Below, piece after piece: positions 5,623-5,664 of a DNA stretch of 5,664 nt; positions within the stretch are counted from its first letter, which is position 1, and every line of letters starts with the position of its first letter. The position numbers and the translations under genes were made by a program. Where the stretch lies: the NCBI GenBank assembly GCA_025060555.1, contig JANXBC010000065.1, forward strand, positions 1-5,664. Reading direction: 5' to 3'. The notes under the pieces are model-generated. The model ran no database searches. It was not told where the DNA came from and worked only from the letters and a program-made list of their open reading frames with translations. Source of the DNA: Candidatus Bipolaricaulota bacterium (GTDB lineage: Bacteria; Bipolaricaulota; Bipolaricaulia; Bipolaricaulales; Bipolaricaulaceae).

Positions 5623-5664
5623 CTAAGGCTTGGAAATTTCCATCTTCATGGCCACAAGGCCGGA
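5623..5664 (-). CDS. Possible C-terminal tail of an upstream minus-strand gene, truncated by the window edge
   Basis: Reading from the right edge on the minus strand, one frame stays open for 13 codons, giving SGLVAMKMEISKP and then TAG at 5625-5623, which is 39 bases before the repressor ATG. The short spacing and same orientation would fit an operon in which the repressor is not the first gene. The stretch is too short to identify and could be an open frame by chance. Confidence 0.25.
   Translation of the reverse strand, partial: SGLVAMKMEISKP
5631..5642. promoter_or_regulatory. 12-bp palindrome upstream of lacI, candidate operator
   Basis: TGGAAATTTCCA is a perfect 12-bp palindrome whose centre is about 53 bases upstream of the repressor ATG and just upstream of the weak candidate promoter. 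A LacI-type dimer could bind such a site for autoregulation. Against this, LacI-family operators usually have a central CG pair, which this lacks, and the site may sit in the tail of another gene. Confidence 0.25.

Noticed and set aside
1..5664. CRISPR array, insertion sequence, tRNA, phage or toxin-antitoxin content
   Set aside because: No regularly spaced repeats, transposase motifs, cloverleaf-like sequence or small paired ORFs were seen on either strand by eye.

Overview
The window is a compact bacterial carbohydrate-utilisation locus of fairly high G+C content (estimated by eye, not counted). It holds six credible genes in two convergent groups. The plus strand carries a CUT1-type (maltose/glycerol-phosphate family) ABC importer: a substrate-binding protein cut off at the left edge (2-1132), then two inner-membrane permeases (1188-2084 and 2081-2917). 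No ATPase is encoded here. The minus strand, read from the right edge, carries a LacI-family repressor (5583-4576), a PfkB-family kinase (4575-3706) and a metallo-beta-lactamase-fold hydrolase (3627-2914). A short open frame at the extreme right (5664-5623, minus) may be the tail of another gene upstream of the regulator.

Layout: the binding-protein gene ends at 1132. A near-perfect intrinsic terminator (1144-1180) follows, and the first permease begins only 7 bases after its T-tract with no visible Shine-Dalgarno sequence. The two permeases overlap by ATGA. The second permease and the hydrolase converge, and their stop codons overlap by 4 bases at 2914-2917 inside a 9-bp inverted repeat (2911-2934). 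On the minus strand the repressor stop abuts the kinase start with a strong ribosome site, so these two are coupled. The hydrolase follows after 78 non-coding bases in which I see nothing definite.

How the parts probably work together (inference): the importer brings in a sugar or cyclitol, the kinase phosphorylates it, and the LacI-type protein senses the ligand or its product and controls the locus. The clearest clue to substrate is the kinase. Its motifs (VDDQEA, GRTGRGDTC, KFAAALTTLK, QPGP) resemble, from memory, the PfkB protein TM0415 in the Thermotoga maritima inositol-catabolism cluster, a cluster that also has a CUT1 importer. An inositol-like substrate is therefore a testable hypothesis, not a conclusion. 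The role of the hydrolase is unknown.

Organism: bacterial. Protein composition (rich in Leu, Arg, Glu, Pro and Ala) and the Thermotoga-like kinase hint at a thermophile or an under-sampled thermophilic lineage, but nothing here fixes the phylum. I see no tRNA, rRNA, CRISPR array, insertion sequence or phage gene.
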